64,000 nucleotides of DNA from Tamarix chinensis (Eukaryota > Streptophyta > Magnoliopsida > Caryophyllales > Tamaricaceae): assembly GCA_030549775.1 (NCBI GenBank), contig CM060174.1, positions 53,322,707-53,386,706 on the forward strand, given 5' to 3'. Shown piece by piece: positions 24,305-36,336 of the stretch. Every line of letters starts with the position of its first letter. Positions within the stretch are counted from its first letter, which is position 1. The notes beneath the pieces were generated by a model. That model searched no databases and was not told where the DNA came from. It saw nothing but the letters and a program-made list of their open reading frames with translations. Both the position numbers and the translations under genes were made by a program.

Positions 24305-24400
24305 TAGCAGTAGCATCCCTATATTTTATGACTTTAATTTATAAGTCTTGTTTTATAAAAGAAAAAAGAAAAAAATGTGTCAAATTTTGGGGGTGTTACA

Positions 24401-24405
24401 GAGGA
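24401..24405. repeat. Target-site duplication of element D, right copy (GAGGA)
   Basis: Identical to 16301-16305 and directly adjacent to the terminal TTACA of D. Confidence 0.75.
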
Positions 24406-24790
24406 AGACTCTTTGGATGATTTTGTTGCATATGATGGCTTATTTGTGGAGGAGTGATTATTATGTCTCAGGTTTGGAAGTAGAGTGATGTTATCCGACT
24501 ATCATTTTTTATCTACATAGCTTTTGGGACTCTTAGCTCCCAACATATCCCTTTTAGCTATTTTGGCATTGTACTTAGAGTGAACCTCCCAATCCTTATC
24601 TAATATTTATATAAAATCTCTCATTCTCTATTTGTCATGCTTTAAGTTTTAGCTATTTTAACTTAATTTGATCTAAGAATGATATGGTGACCTAGACTTA
24701 TGTTGAGTAAAGTGGTAACACCCATCTATTTTGATATTATGTTTATGCTAAGAGTAAAAAAAATTTAATTGTAAATTTTAGGGTGTTAAA
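24406..24790 (-). mobile_element. Element F, 5' end
   Basis: On the - strand the unit ends near 24790 with a decayed TTTAACACCCTAAAATTT start. The reversed consensus 'gttttagc...gtggtaacaccc' is seen at 24650-24725 with a weak stem. F continues at 16300 on the other side of D. Confidence 0.6.
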
Positions 24791-25681
24791 GTATCCCTTG
24801 ATTGGTTTTTGTTCACTAATGTGCCACGGTGCCCTAATAAGGCACTAGTCTGCTTTATAGAAGACCTACGAGCCATATAAGGGTATTAATACTTAAGGAT
24901 TAGGTGACTAAGGTTGGAGGGTACTATGTTTCCTATGTGTGCCAGTATGATCAGGCATACCACAATGTCCTTAGGTTTTAGAGTAAGGGTATTGTGCTTC
25001 CTTCATGCACCAGTATAATCGAGTATACCTTAGTTTCCCTAGGTTGACTGTATCCCTCTCGAGTAATTATAAATTGAAGTAATTGTTGTATATGAATTTA
25101 AAATGGATTGTTGTTGTTTTGGTTTAGTAGTTGCCTCCATAAGCTACTTGGTTTGATGGGATCGTTTGATTATTGCCTTAATGCCTTACCTTGGTATTTG
25201 GAATCGATTCTATTAGTCGATTTTGGTCATGGGTTTTGATATGGCTATTTTAAATTTTAAGATGAGGTGAAGTGGTTAAGTATGATTGGTTATTGAGCAT
25301 GAGACTTGGGTGTTGTATATAATATCCCATGATTATTATATATTTTTAGCTTGTGTTTTGTGCTTTGTGCATGTTTTTAATTTATTGTATGATTATGTAC
25401 AAAGTAAGTATGCTACCTCCTATGAGGTATTGTTATTTACTTAGTATAAGGAAGTCATATTGATACTATATTTGCAGATGACTATGTAAAGGCCATGGAG
25501 TGGTATAAAGCATATAAGAGTAGTACGAATAAATGGAGCCCTTAGGAAGAGCTGATGCGGGAGCAGAGTCGCATGACATGGCACCGACTAAGATGGTTAA
25601 GCTACTCCACGCAGATACATGAACATGGAGGTGCATGCATGGGCTGTATGCAACGTTCTTTAGTTAGCGTAATGTTTATTA

Positions 25682-25999
25682 TTAAGTCATTTATTATTAT
25701 TTTTATTTCGAGTCAAATAAAGTTGTTAGTAGCTAGATCATTTAATATCTTCTAACTAGTCTTAAGTCATTTATTATTATTTTTATTTCGAGTCAAATAA
25801 GGTTGTTAGTAGCTAGATCATTTAATATCTTCTAGCTAGTCTTAAGTCATTTATTATTATTTTTATTTCGAGTCAAATAAGGTTGTTAGTAGCTAGATCA
25901 TTTAATATCTTATAGCTAGTCTTAAGTCATTTATTTTTTTTATTTCGAGTCAAATAAGGTTGTTAGTAGCTAGATCATTTAATATCTTCTAGCTAGTCT
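25682..25999. repeat. Four-copy tandem repeat with an 80-bp period
   Basis: 'ttaagtcatttattatt' begins at 25682, 25762, 25842 and 25922, an exact 80-bp period. The copies differ at only a few positions (for example 'aaagttg' against 'aggttg', 'tctaact' against 'tctagct'), and the fourth lacks a few bases in its TTATT run. Such near-identity is much higher than in the surrounding decayed sequence, so the amplification is recent. Confidence 0.95.
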
Positions 26000-26647
26000 T
26001 AGGGAATTCAATGTTTCTAGGAAATATTAGTTGTAAGATTATTATAATCTTTGAAGGGAGGTTCGACAACTTTTGGCTATTTAAAGCCGTAGAAACCGGG
26101 AGAAAGAACACAATTTGAATGAGAAGAAAAACCTTAAGCTTACTTAAACCCGAATTCTGTGTAGATTCATCTCGTAAAAAGTCGAATCTGTGCGAATGAT
26201 TTGTTTCGAAAAACTTTAATCTTTATTTCTGTGTGGCTTAAAGATTAATATATCCCTCTATATTTTTCTTTTTTACTTCGCCACCTCTATCTTTTCCACC
26301 GAAAACCCTACTCCAAACTGTCACTCCATTCGTCCATCCAAATCCTTTTCACCGCCCTTCTATCTTTCCATCAACCCTAAACCACCGTTTATCTTACACC
26401 CAAGCCTAAGACTCTAACCGTACACGCATCAAGAGCTTTCATTCTCAGAATGGGCTTATGGGTCTAAGAGTTAAGGAAAGCTGGTGCAACGATGCTAGTT
26501 TTTGTGTAATAATTTTTCCTTAGGACTCTTATCTCCATTCATTTATTTTGATTATCTTTGCAAATAAAAAATATCCGTAATGTTACTTATGTTATCTTCT
26601 CCTATTTTTGCTGCTTTATTTTGTATCTACCTTGTTTTTAGCCTTAT

Positions 26648-26691
26648 CACTTGGTGTAAGAAAGGTTAGAGAATTATACTTATACTAAGTG
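26648..26691 (-). other. Subterminal hairpin of element G
   Basis: CACTTGGTGTAAG (26648-26660) pairs with CTTATACTAAGTG (26679-26691) over 13 positions, with two G-T oppositions. It lies about 80-120 bp from the 5' end at 26767. Confidence 0.75.
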
Positions 26692-26767
26692 TGGCAGTAA
26701 CAACCATTATTTGGTATTAACGCTTCCACAAAATGAAAATTTTAAGTAGTAAAATAGGAGTTTTACA

Positions 26768-28423
26768 ATTTGTGCTTATGTTCCTACTTATTCTATTTTG
26801 GTTTTAAATCAATTTTAGTATATCTTTTACTAATTTTAGGTTATTTATTTTCTTATTGGTGCTATACCGCTTCCAATTTTTCACTATAAAAAAAATGAAA
26901 TGTTTTCCAAAGAAAAATTAAAAAAACACCTATTGAGAAAGTGGTGCTGCCATTATATCCTAAACGAGATAGACATCACTTTTTCTGTTTCATGTTAGAC
27001 ACAAGGTTGAGTATCCAAATCGATAAGAAATAAGGAAAACTCAAAGTACACAAGATAAATAACATAAGTGGTAGAAAATGTTAAGGTTTATGACCCAAGG
27101 TTACCCAAGCCCAAAGCAAAAATGAAAATGTAAGGAGAAGGAAAATGCTCAATTGAAATAATAATCATATTACAAAACCATCTTGGCCCTAAAGGACCAA
27201 CAAATAAAATATATCTTTAGATTTTCTATGCTTATATAACCCCCAATAATTATTGTAATCATTTGGAAGACCATTTATTGATTGTCCTCAAAAACCTACT
27301 CAGACCCTCCTACTCATAGGATTGAGAAGGAGGTTACAACAATAATCATATTAGTATGAATGCATTGTAAGTGGACCAATATAACCTAATATGAATATCA
27401 TTTTACAAACAATACATGCACAACATACGCGTGCTTAAACATACTAAGGTATACATGAAAAAACTACATCATGATATACACAAGATATTCATGTTAGGTT
27501 GTGTTATATGCACACACTTGAATTCGTTGGGGAGAATGTACTTAGTCACATGCAAGGGTCATATTTAAACTATACATATGACATCAAGATGAAAAATTAT
27601 ACATACTATGTAGCAAGAATAATATAATACATATATACACTTTTTATAATGCAAATAGGAGGACTTTCACACTAGGATTATGATGCACCCTATGTGTGTA
27701 GCATGAACGAAACTTGCACAGTAAATACAATGATACATATGACACCCAACTTCATAGTACTTATAGCTCTATTCACATTATGAAAGATTGTGGGTTACTT
27801 GTAATCTAGGCCATGCAAAGGAAATATACAAAGATAATCATAGAATTATGGAAATATTCAAACTTCCAAATCATATATGTAGGCATCTTGCTTGTGTTTA
27901 TACATTGATCACATTACATATAGGCATTACACATGTGTTTCACATCAATGAAATCCCATATGGGTGTTACAACCATGTTAAGTATCAATTACATCACAAA
28001 TGGGTGCTGCATATCATTTGCATTATATATGGGTGTTACACCCATGTTACGCATCAATCACACTATACTTATGTAGGTTAGAATCCATACAATATATTGA
28101 CACCCACCTTCCCAATTTTTATCCATAAAGCAAATTATAAACATATGAAGAGTCAAATGGTATATAGTTGAATTATAAAAGCGTAAATACAAGGGTCATG
28201 AAATGTATGCACTAGCCATAGGGTTTCCCTAAGGCTTGATATAAGGCACTAAGTAACAAGTTCATTTACACTTAACTAATCAAGGTTTTAAGCAATAATG
28301 TGGTGCTTAACCATACATTGCATAAACCTTGATTACTCAAGAGATTTATAAAAAGTCAAGTACTCCATTGCATGTCATTAAAGATTCACCATATAGATAT
28401 CAAGCCATGATTCCAATAATTAG
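26768..28423 (+). mobile_element. Element J: probable H-type LTR-like fragment
   Basis: 'agtggtgctgccattata' near 26940 resembles 'agtggtaccaccatact' at the 5' part of H1. The run with 'aacaataatcatattagtat' and 'aagtggacc' follows the layout of H1 at 28800-28950. A degenerate array of 'atatgggtgttacacccatg' words lies at 27880-28080. No coding sequence is recognised; the frame at 27788-28081 is that array. It is interrupted or bounded by H1 at 28424. Confidence 0.4.
27880..28080. repeat. Degenerate array of 'catatgggtgttacacccatg' units
   Basis: Units of about 40 bp built on 'atgggtgttac', 'aaccatgtta' and 'catcaattacat' recur four or five times. 'gggtgttacaccc' is itself a perfect 13-base palindrome-like inverted repeat (gggtgt/acaccc). 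Confidence 0.6.
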
Positions 28424-28504
28424 TGTAATCATCCAAAATTTACTAATGATTTTTTTTATATTTTGCATAAGCACAATATTAAGATAATCTAGTGGTACCA
28501 CCAT

Positions 28505-28546
28505 ACTCAATACAATTCTAACTTACCAAACATTTTGATATTGAGT
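28505..28546 (+). other. Subterminal hairpin of element H1
   Basis: ACTCAATA (28505-28512) pairs exactly with TATTGAGT (28539-28546), an 8-bp stem about 80 bp from the 5' end. The sequence differs from the stems of A and C, but its position is the same. Confidence 0.6.
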
Positions 28547-29039
28547 ACAAGGGAAAATATTCACAACTTAAATAAGATTAAAAAAGAAAAATAAGAGAAA
28601 TATTCATGAATATAGATAAGAGTTTGGAGATAAGACCCCTAGTATAATATAACCAAAATATAATAAAAGGAACCCAATGGAATTAAGAGTCCATTGGGTA
28701 TCCTAAATACCAGATAAAATTGACTCTACACCCAAGCCTAATTGGCCAATCACTCATCCATAGGACAAGTATCAATATTAGAAAAATAATTAAAGTAGTC
28801 TCCAAAAACCTACACATCAATACATGAGTTGTTCACTTGTGGGAATGAGTAATATCCATAAGAAGGATGACCAGTAAGTTATGTATTAAGGTAACAATAC
28901 AAGTCATACAAAAGGACATAGAAGCATATAAGGTTATATGCAAGAACTATCTATGCACATTGAATTATAACATGAGGTAGTTCATAAGATGAACCAAAAC
29001 GAAGGTTTCATGATAGAAGATTATATTTTTTCCATTTAC

Positions 29040-29345
29040 TTAATCTACTGAGTTCAGGGACCTCACTAGTAATAATCATGGAACAGTACCAATAAATAAA
29101 ATAAGTCCAAGGCATAATGTTCATGGCCACACATCTCATCTAGTGGAACAGATTGGTAAAACCCCAGGGCATAACAATCCTAGTCATTATTCTTGCCTAG
29201 TGAAATGGATTGATACAACTACAGAGCACAATACTCTTGGTCACTATTCTTATCCAGTGGAATGAGCAAGTACAACCCTAGGACACAACAATCTTAACCA
29301 CTATTCTCACCTAGTGGAATGGGTTGGTACAATCAATCCTAACTC
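29040..29345 (+). repeat. Box cluster of element H1
   Basis: Four or five copies of a unit reading 'cactattcttatccagtgga' plus 'atggattgg' or similar occur near 29120, 29190, 29250 and 29310, each preceded by 'ccctaggaca(c)aac'. It is the H-type version of the CCAC-N-GTGG box. The paralogous cluster in H2 is at 45220-45490. Confidence 0.65.
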
Positions 29346-31094
29346 AAATATCTTCCACCTTAAATAGTTATGTCCTATTAGTTAGTTGATTATTTCATTA
29401 TTCATCATACATAATAAGTATAAATGAAGAATTCAAAACAAAAGGTAAAATTACCCTTAGGATAGTAAACCACCCAAATATGTTCCCAAAACCCCACTAG
29501 CCATAAATTTATTAATCTTATAAGCTTCAACTTATCTCATTTCAATAATATTTAACCATATTCACAACCCACTCTTCATAACTCAATTGAGATAATATAT
29601 AATACCAACCTAATAGGAAAATAAAACTAGATCTAACCAAGAAATATAATGTAAGATCATACTTTGTATGATGGTCATAATTCTTAATGTAATACAACGA
29701 GATCATAATATAATATTGATAATAAGATTTTAAGAAATGTAACAAAACTAGCATGATATTATATATGACTAACATGTAGTAGGAAAAACCTATCTTAATA
29801 CATGTATCCTTACAATAACATGATGCAAGTCTATAAGACAAATAATACTAGTTCCTTGCCACTAAAATCAATATATGTGCACCTAAAAGCTAAAAAAATT
29901 TAAGGTTAGAAATATATGAAAACAAGAGGAGGGAAGAACCAAAGGAAAGGGTGGGCTGTGAGGTTTAGTCTATGTTGGAGCTACTAGTGTGAGTAATTCA
30001 TATAGCAACAAAGGAAAAAGGATGATAGAAGCCCATAATTGAAAAGGTGGAATGCATACTTGGGAGCACACGATGTAGGCCTAGCAAGCAAAGCACATAA
30101 GGTCAGCAACTACAAAACAACTTAGTAATGGCAACATAAGCTTGACTAAGGCATCATAATATTGGCAAGGTTAGTACAAGTTTGGAAAGTAAAACATAAT
30201 TTTGACGAGATAGAAACAACATCGATAAGATAAAAACAACTTAGGTAAGATCGAAAGAATATGAGTAACATAGAACATGGTCTCGGTAAGAGATAACACA
30301 AGATTGGCAAGGGATAACACAATCTTGGTGAGGATAACACAATATTTGTTGAGGCATCATAAGCTTAACAAATTCAGTGTAAGCTCAATAAAGACAAGGG
30401 ATGTGGTGGAGGCTTAGATGTGTGAAGAATTAATGTAGAAGGCTAGAGTGCTTGTGAAGGTTAGATGCTGAAGTGGTAGGGTGTATTTGGCAAAGGGAAC
30501 AAAAAAAAGTAGTTTTGACAATGGCTGCAAAGAACTTTAATGACCTAAAGGGTGGTGGAGGAGGAATTTATCAAAAGTTAGTGAGAGAATTCCACTAAGG
30601 AAAAAAAATAGAATGGAGAGAAGTTTGATGGGTTGAAATAAATGACTAAGAGTAGGATAAGGTTATATATATATATATACATATATATATTCCATTTATG
30701 TTAAAAATATGGCATGAGGAAGTGGGGAAGTGAAGCCAAATGGTAAAGCTAGGACATAGAAAATAGGAGGAGAAGAAAGGGGAATAGGAAAGTGACATGC
30801 ATATTGAAAAAACAAATAGGGAGATTGAGTGTGGATTTAGATAAATTTTGGGTGTGTTTTTTTCACTTAACCAAAGCAAAGTAAATTAAAGTTGGGTAGG
30901 GAAGAGTCTACGCTGGATAAGGAAAACAAGGGAGAAAGAAGAAAGGAGAGAGACAAATAAAAAAAAAGCAAAGGGAAGAAAGCAAGTTTAGTGTTAGAGC
31001 TAGAGGTAATAGTAAAGATAGGATTTAAGGATTAGAAAATAGTTAAGATATTAATTACCTAGAATCAAGGTTAAGCTAAATTTGGGGTATTACA

Positions 31095-31981
31095 CTTTGA
31101 CAATAGTCTTACCTTTAGGTTGGGCTAAGAATTAGTTAATATGTCTAAGGGTAACTAGATGTCCACTTAAGTGTATGGTATTCCTCTATTTATTTAATAA
31201 CTATGGGAAATACTAAGATGTATGACTATGGTTAAAACGATTCATTATAGGACATCTTATGTGTCCATGTTATTTACTCTAAGGTATGTTAGGTTATATC
31301 CATCACAAAATGTATGATATACACATTCAACCCTTAGCAAACAATTTTATCAAACATAATTGACCACCTACTATCTTTAGCTTTGAAGAGTTGATGGATC
31401 TCCAAAATAATTCTAAAAAAATCCTTGAATTTCTCTCATGCTAAATAGTAGCTATATATGTCACAAATAAATTGCCTAGAGCCATATTTTTTGGATTTTT
31501 CTTAATTAGGAAACTAAACCATGAATATAATGTTCCCAGCCATAAATTCCATTCCTTCTTCTTAAAAATCTCTATATTTTATTCCAATTGGTAGTAGTGA
31601 AAACGCAATAAAGGAAGAGATAGTCACATGCCACAAAATGTTGTTGGAAAAAATACATGTATCATCAACATCTACTTTAATATCCTACAATATCCTTAGA
31701 AAGAAGCATGTTCTTCTATGCCTTGCTAGTGTGATCAGGTGCTAAGTAGCCCTAGTCCACTTATTTTTCTCTTATCTAGGTCATATTGCTTCATAAGCAT
31801 CATTGATACCAAAGTGTTCATGTCCAATAGCCACATGATCCTGAATAAATTGTTGTAACACATACCTTTTATGAAAGATATTTTTCAAGAGCCATGATGT
31901 ATTAGTAGTGGGAGTATAGTACTAAACATTATATTTCTTGAGATAGAATCATGAACCCATTTGACCCAAAGGTAATCCTTC
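31095..31981 (+). repeat. Spacer between H1 and unit Z1, duplicated at 52780-53742
   Basis: AT-rich sequence that is closely paralogous to the stretch after H2: both share 'taactagatgtccacttaagtg' and 'catgatcctgaataaa'. No open frame or RNA gene is recognised. It is either part of a longer LTR carrying H or older flanking DNA. Confidence 0.6.
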
Positions 31982-33361
31982 TTTAATGCCCCATCTTTTG
32001 TAAATGTGTTGAATGAGAAATTATGCCATTTGTTGATGTTTGGTTTTTATTTGGAACTATGATTGGGTTTGAGGTAAATTTCGAATTCAAATGAGGATGG
32101 AAAACTAAATTAAGCAAGTTTCCAAATGGTCTGATCATTTGGTTTTTACTCGACCAAACCGATCAAATTGTTGAGGAACTAATGGACTAGTCTGTAGAAC
32201 ATGTGACTACTAGGCCAAACCGATCACCTAGTTTGGCAAGCTAAGTCTTCAATTTTTTGAGAAAATTTCCTACATTAAAATGGAGCCTTGATAACCCATT
32301 CGAAATTGTTCCTAAAAGATTATTAACCTTTCTTATGATGCATTTGGCTCAAAATGTTGTCTTAGATTTGATCTAGGAAGTCAATTTAGACATTTGAGGG
32401 GGGAAATGACCTCAACTTTGTATTTTTCCAATTCACTCTTTTGTATACTTCTGGGATCATTACTTCAATTTTAGATTAGATTCTACTTAGTTGGGAGAAT
32501 CCTTTTATGATGACCTTCCATATTTCCTCTTGTGTTTTGCATTTCTAAACCAATCGACCTCCACTTCTCTAGAATCATCATTTAAGCTCTAGATGATAAT
32601 TCAGCATATCTTAGACAAAATATGTCCATTCAACTCAAATTTGAAGGATTGGAAATAGGGTTTTTACTCTATTCTTGATTACACTTATGATATGTATCGA
32701 TTTCTTGGCTATAAAGAGCCCTACTAGCCCCTTTTATTCACCTTTCTTTTAGCCACCAAAAAATTCTTTATCTCTCTTAAAATTTCCTTCTCCACCTCAA
32801 GCCTTGCATTCAAATTCTTTTTCTTTTTTGATCCTTTCTCTAGTTCCCTCTTTTTTTTAATTGTTAATTAAGAAATATTTAGATTTAGGAAAATTTGAGT
32901 GGTGCAACATAATTTTCCTCTATTTTTCCATTGGGTGTGGTATGTTTAATTTCCTTTTTGATTTGAAGTTTTTATTTAGAAAATTTATTTAATAATTTCC
33001 AAGTTGAACTTGTTGTTTTAATGTTTTGAAAGTTAAGGATTTCCATAGGTTGAGTTTTCTTACTTGAGGAAAGTTTTGCTTGTGGCAGATAAGTCATTCA
33101 TAATTCTTAAATGTGTTTTGACTGAGCTTACATGTTCTCGAACCCTTAAAGTTTGATTTTATATGTTAGTATGAGTATATATCTTTTCAAAATTGGTATT
33201 GAATGGTTAGACTCTACATCTTGAGAGAAAAGCATGAATTTTGAGGAAAAATTAGGTTGGGATGATTAATGGTGAAATATGAAACTATTGTAAGATGGAA
33301 ATATGTTATTTGATATTAAACCATGCTTCAATTCTGCATGATAAAGAATTATAACCATGAT
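31982..33361 (+). mobile_element. Unit Z1: promoter-bearing LTR-like unit, decayed 5' end
   Basis: Paralogue of 53743-55168. The start here is TTTAATGCCCCAT, where Z2 has TGTAATACCCCCAT. A TATA-like TATAAAGAG lies about 730 bp in, followed by a C/T-rich leader and a 'ggcag' splice-donor-like stretch near 33085. It ends against the Athila LTR at 33362. Its 3' end is not identified. Confidence 0.5.
32710..32718 (+). promoter_or_regulatory. TATA-like box of unit Z1
   Basis: TATAAAGAG in the context 'ggctataaagagccc' followed by a pyrimidine-rich leader. The paralogue at 54511 reads TATAAATAG, a canonical plant TATA box. Confidence 0.45.
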
Positions 33362-34274
33362 TGATAGACACTATTTTGCAAGTGCAAAACTGTATGATAA
33401 AATGGAGCTTTGTAATTAATTATCGAATTTCATTATAGCTATCCAGATTTGCTATAAAAGGGAAAATGGAGTTAAATAGTAAATTAAGTAATAAATTACT
33501 GATGATGAGACTATAGATATAAACCTATGATTTAATTCGATCTCGTTTTCGGTATTTAAAAATGAATTATTAATGTGTCCTAATATAGTTCAAGATCGCT
33601 ATGACCAATCAGTTAAATTTAATTCACTAGCCTCTTTTACGATCCAGGAACATATCGAATCTAATCTAAAGACTAATTTCATAACTAATAAACTAGATTA
33701 AACCAATAAAACATCACCGATTTAAATAGCCCCTAAGAATCAATTGTCTACTCTCGTGATCAATTACATTCCCGTTCATATATTAATTTTCCAACATTAA
33801 ATTCAACCTTTTAATTATAATCAACATCTATATATATAATTAGGGTCTTTCAAACCCGATATATCATTAAGTTCTAACATATGAAATAATTTATATGAAC
33901 CATACATACAACATATAATTTAACTCATCTCATTCATACCGTATAGACCCTAATTCAATCCTGAGAAAGAGAATTACTCACTCATGACTTGAATAAAATG
34001 CAGATAATGAAGGTAATTGTCATATGTATTACATAAATAATAATTAACGGAGGAGAGAATGAAAGGATCAAACCATAGATTGATGATAAAATTAATGGTC
34101 CACAGAGTTGAAATGCACCCTTCAAAATCTTGATTGAAGAATGCAAATTACATACAAATCAAAGATAGATTACAATAGACTGTTTTTACTTTAGATTAAA
34201 ATAGATTATTTTTACTTGAGAATAATACAAATAAATCAGTCTCTTCTCCTTCTTAAATCTGTCGTGCATCTCCC

Positions 34275-34281
34275 ATTTATA
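34275..34281 (-). promoter_or_regulatory. TATA box of the Athila 3' LTR
   Basis: On the - strand 'gggagtataaatggg' lies about 595 bp from the LTR start. The paralogous LTR has TATAAAAGGG at the same place, so a core promoter is conserved between the two copies. Confidence 0.6.
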
Positions 34282-34359
34282 CTCCCTCTATATCTGTATA
34301 TAAAAGAATGGGAGATCATGTGAAAGAAATCATCTGATATGCTATTAACCATTGGATGC

Positions 34360-34605
34360 ACAGTCGTGCTAGGTTGGACCGGCTAGCCATGTAGCTTTTG
34401 AACTCTCGGCAGAATGGATATGCATGGGTGTGTAAAGTTTTTTGGGTTGTGCGAGAAAATTATTGTACAAAGTTTTGTTTGATATTCACATGGTTGTGCA
34501 AGGCTGCACTACCTTGCCAGGCAACTTTTGTTCTCTCAGCATTCATGAAATCTAGACTTGCATGGCTATGCAAGGTTGCACTACCTGGCTGTGCAATACC
34601 CAAAT
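34360..34605 (-). repeat. Cluster of 'catggctgtgcaagg' motifs in Athila U3
   Basis: Variants such as 'atggttgtgcaaggctgcac', 'atggctatgcaaggttgcac' and 'ctggctgtgcaat' recur four or more times. Related motifs occur at 38735-39060 and 55980-56250. Confidence 0.7.
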
Positions 34606-34874
34606 CTTCTTTTTCTTGCTTCTGTTTCTCCTCTTTTCAGCTCTTTGACCTTCTTCACTTATCTAAAGACAAGTGAGGTTGATTTTGTTCACTCAGGGCT
34701 CTCCATAATGGATTATTCTCTCGACTCCATGCATCACTCCATTAAATCATTGTGTTTGTGCAAAATTTCCTAAAATCCATTATGAGGAAAGAAATAACAC
34801 AAATGAGAGGTCAAACAAGACTATAAAAATTTAGGGAAAGTAGTATAAAAATATGGATAAATTTTATTTTATCA

Positions 34875-34882
34875 ACTCCCCC
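34875..34882 (-). other. Athila polypurine tract
   Basis: On the - strand CCATGGGGGAGT sits directly before the LTR start TGATAAA. Polypurine tracts prime plus-strand DNA synthesis and define the left end of the 3' LTR. Confidence 0.75.
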
Positions 34883-36336
34883 ATGGTTACTCTTTGTTTG
34901 TCCTCAAGAAAAACACCAAACAACAAAAGTGAAACGAAAGATAGAAGAGATTGGAATCAAAGCTTTAGATGATATAATGTACAATAGGGGCAAGACAAAC
35001 AATGCTAGATCGACCCATATTGTGAGCGTTAATAGTAATAAAATGAACATAATGTTGTGAACAGTCCGTAATCAAACTCCCAAATTAATTTTAATGTGAC
35101 ACTCTAATAAGGTTTAAGATTGTGTAGATGGTCATCCTTACGAGACAAGGATTAATAGAGAAGTAGACTTCGTTACTTTAGGTAAGTATAAATAGTCTAT
35201 GCTCATGTGTATAGGTTTCTCTCAAAATTCTCTCGATTGATCATGATCGACCATAGGATTGCATGTACTCTCATTCTCTGCCACTCAAAGATTCTATGCA
35301 ACACAAAAAACATAAGGTCTTATTAAAGATGTAATGGGGCTAAGGTAAAAGGTAGGATAAGTTTAGGATTGTCGCTAAAGGCCTAAAAAAAATGGATTAA
35401 TAATAAGAAAAAATATCTCAGAATATGAGATTAGCAATATGTCACCATACCCCAAAATAAACCAACCAATACCTTTACCATCAATCCTTCCCTTCCGACT
35501 TAAATCATATAATTAAATCACCCATATCTCAAATTCAACTCTTTTACTCTTTTCTTCTTCTTCTTTTCCTCTATATCTCTTTCTCTTATTCACTCTTCTT
35601 CCTTTTAAATTCTCCCTCCCCTTTTTTTTTATGAAAAAGAAAGGAAGATAAAAGGAAAGGGGCTACATTTATAGTCATTTTCTAAACATGAAAATCGACC
35701 AACCTCTTCTTTGTTACCCTCTTATGCTTATACCTAGCCTTCCTACATTCAAATGCATTAAAGAGTTATTACTCATTAATTTTTGGACAAGGGCTAGGTA
35801 ATTACTTATAAATAAGGCCACTAATGTAGGTTTTTGACTAAATAATTAGGCTTAAGGCTCAAAGAGATTAAGAAAAGGGATTAAATGCCATTTGGTAGGT
35901 TGTTGGATAATGTAGCTAAGAAAAGAAAAGAAAATGTGCCTTAATCATCTTAATGTATGAATAGATCATATGTGACCTTGAATAGAATTCATGCAAGTTA
36001 TAGTTTCACACATCAAAGCAGAATATACATAAAAATGAAGTAGTAAGGCCATAAAAGTAATGGATAGTCTATAAGGCTCAAGATCTCACGGGTTCTTTTG
36101 CTACTAACTCTAATTCATATATCTCGGTCTAGATGGGTAAATCAACAAGATTAACCTCTAGAGTGCTATATTAATAAGTGGTTTAAGAGCCTATGAATTA
36201 TAGAGTTCATGCTTAAAAATGTTTCAAAGCCTTTTTCCTTATATTTGCTCGCAATCTATAGGTCTCACTAGTGTATGATCAAGCTATATAGAAAGTTCTA
36301 TCAAAGTTGTGTCATTAACTTATTATTTCCCAAATT
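34883..36336 (-). mobile_element. Athila 3' untranslated region
   Basis: Noncoding AT-rich stretch between the env-like remnant and the polypurine tract. On the - strand it ends with 'gaggacaaacaaagagtaac', like the 'gaggacaa' words known before Athila LTRs. Poly-purine and poly-pyrimidine runs lie at 35520-35680. No open frame is supported. Confidence 0.55.

Larger units (their letters stand above)
21155..24400 (-). mobile_element. Element D: TGTAACACC-family LTR-like unit, 5' and central part
   Basis: The - strand start TGTAACACCCCCAAAATTT ends at 24400 and is followed by GAGGA, which matches 16301-16305. D therefore spans 16306-24400 with E inside it, about 4.2 kb without E. From the 5' end: hairpin (24252-24304), two box units (23310-23660), telo-box-like array (22850-23180), trinucleotide tracts (21858-22400), a GGC-type block (21200-21790), then the tail at 16306-17215. 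The same order is seen in C. No coding capacity. Confidence 0.8.
24791..26767 (-). mobile_element. Element G: TGTAACACC-family LTR-like unit, 5' part
   Basis: On the - strand it starts TGTAAAACTCC at 26767. The left end matches the interior of A around 1080-1250: 'gtgccctaataaggc' against A's 'gccttgttggggtac' reversed. It contains a good hairpin and a four-copy 80-bp tandem repeat. Its 3' portion is missing or lies elsewhere. The short frame at 25555-25755 overlaps the tandem repeat and is not supported as a gene. Confidence 0.6.
28424..31094 (+). mobile_element. Element H1: TGTAATCATCC LTR-like unit, 2.7 kb
   Basis: The start TGTAATCATCCAAAATTTACTAATG aligns well with the start of C (TGTAACACCCCCAAATTTACTACTG), and the end is TTTGGGGTATTACA. 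A subterminal stem is present. Box relatives at 29040-29340 read 'ccactattctcacctagtgg'. A purine-rich part lies at 29900-30980. The left flank is ATTAG and the right flank CTTTG. The paralogue H2 has CTTAG on the right, so the ancestral duplication was probably NTTAG. H1 keeps the unoccupied site that C entered in H2. No coding capacity. Confidence 0.7.
33362..34874 (-). mobile_element. Athila 3' LTR (left), 1.5 kb
   Basis: On the - strand the LTR starts TGATAAAATAAA at 34874, immediately after a GGGGGAGT polypurine tract, and ends GTGTCTATCA at 33362. TGATA and TATCA form a short terminal inverted repeat. The U3-like part contains several 'gcatggctgtgcaagg' motifs, and a TATA box lies about 600 bp in. 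The frames at 34398-34773 are produced by these motifs and are not genes. It is paralogous to 55169-56532. Confidence 0.75.
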
